Both the position numbers and the translations under genes were made by a program. Shown piece by piece: positions 16,776 through 16,836 of a DNA stretch of 16,836 nt. The stretch is from an uncultured Lachnospiraceae bacterium (GTDB lineage: Bacteria; Bacillota; Clostridia; Lachnospirales; Lachnospiraceae). Within the stretch, counting starts at the first letter, position 1, and every line of letters begins with the position of its first letter. The stretch lies in contig CABUBX010000030.1 of the NCBI GenBank assembly GCA_902489925.1, positions 1 through 16,836 on the forward strand, written 5' to 3'. Under the pieces are notes generated by a model. It saw only the letters and a list, made by a program, of their open reading frames with translations, had not been told where the DNA came from and did not search any database.

Positions 16776-16836
16776 ATGCAACTTGCAAGTAAATTTCGTG
16801 TTTTTCCATTGGTGTTAAAATTCCGAGATTCCTTTG
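16774..16836 (-). CDS. C-terminal end of an IS3-family-like transposase (partial)
   Basis: On the - strand, 20 codons run from the window edge to a TAA (complement of 16774-16776) and read QRNLGILTPMEKHEIYLQVA. An LG-x-LTP-x-x-x-H/Y tail is typical of the end of the integrase (rve) domain of IS3-family transposases. The stop sits at the T-run of the terminator hairpin, 78 bases inside the proposed IS end, which fits the usual placement. Only the last residues are visible, so the family call is moderate and integrity of the element is unknown. Confidence 0.6.
   Translation of the reverse strand, partial: QRNLGILTPMEKHEIYLQVA

Larger units (their letters stand above)
16696..16836 (-). mobile_element. 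Edge of an IS3-family-like insertion sequence (partial, continues to the right)
   Basis: The segment begins with TGAACTGCTCCCCGTCAAGT, which I recognise as resembling the terminal inverted repeat of IS3-group elements common in Clostridia, starting with the usual TG. Inside it, the - strand carries the C-terminus of a transposase. Only one end is in the window, so the partner repeat and target duplication cannot be seen. The exact outer base (16696) is estimated. Confidence 0.6.

Overview
The window is AT-rich (roughly 35-40% GC by eye) and tightly packed on the + strand. Strong AGGAG-type ribosome sites, AAA/ATT-rich codon use, a YesM/YesN-type two-component pair and a CUT1 sugar transporter without its own ATPase all point to a low-GC Firmicute, most likely a gut Clostridia/Lachnospiraceae-type bacterium. 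This assignment is inference from style; no marker gene is present.

Layout. (1) Positions 1-1427 are the tail of an operon that begins outside the window: the C-terminus of a probable lactonase-type beta-propeller, translationally overlapping a metal-dependent amidohydrolase of the EF_0837 type, closed by a rho-independent terminator. (2) Positions 1446-6064 are a signalling operon: YesM-like membrane histidine kinase, YesN-like response regulator with an AraC-type output domain, and a membrane-anchored family-1 solute-binding protein without a lipobox. It ends in a very strong terminator. The third gene suggests a three-component sugar sensor. (3) Positions 6115-16619 are a catabolic operon with its own predicted promoter: lipoprotein solute-binding protein, intercistronic hairpin, two MalF/MalG-type permeases, cytoplasmic GH38 alpha-mannosidase, cytoplasmic GH2 beta-mannosidase, KDPG/KHG-type aldolase and a PfkB-family (2-keto-3-deoxygluconate-type) kinase. 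Genes in the second half overlap by a few bases, so they are probably translationally coupled. (4) Positions 16696-16836 are the edge of an IS3-family-like insertion sequence whose transposase runs on the - strand and leaves the window.

Working model (inference): the sensor operon detects a mannose-containing oligosaccharide outside the cell and switches on the transporter operon. The oligosaccharide is imported intact and trimmed in the cytoplasm by alpha- and beta-mannosidases. The unusual part is the exit route. The operon ends not in mannose-6-phosphate enzymes or a mannosyl-phosphorylase but in the KDG kinase/KDPG aldolase pair. So the glycan probably also contains a uronic acid (xanthan-like side chains are one candidate), or mannose is oxidised to mannonate and dehydrated to KDG. 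The lactonase-like fragment next door is mildly in favour of the second idea. The genes that would decide between these (GH88, uxuA/mannonate dehydratase, a sugar dehydrogenase, kduI/kduD) are not in the window.
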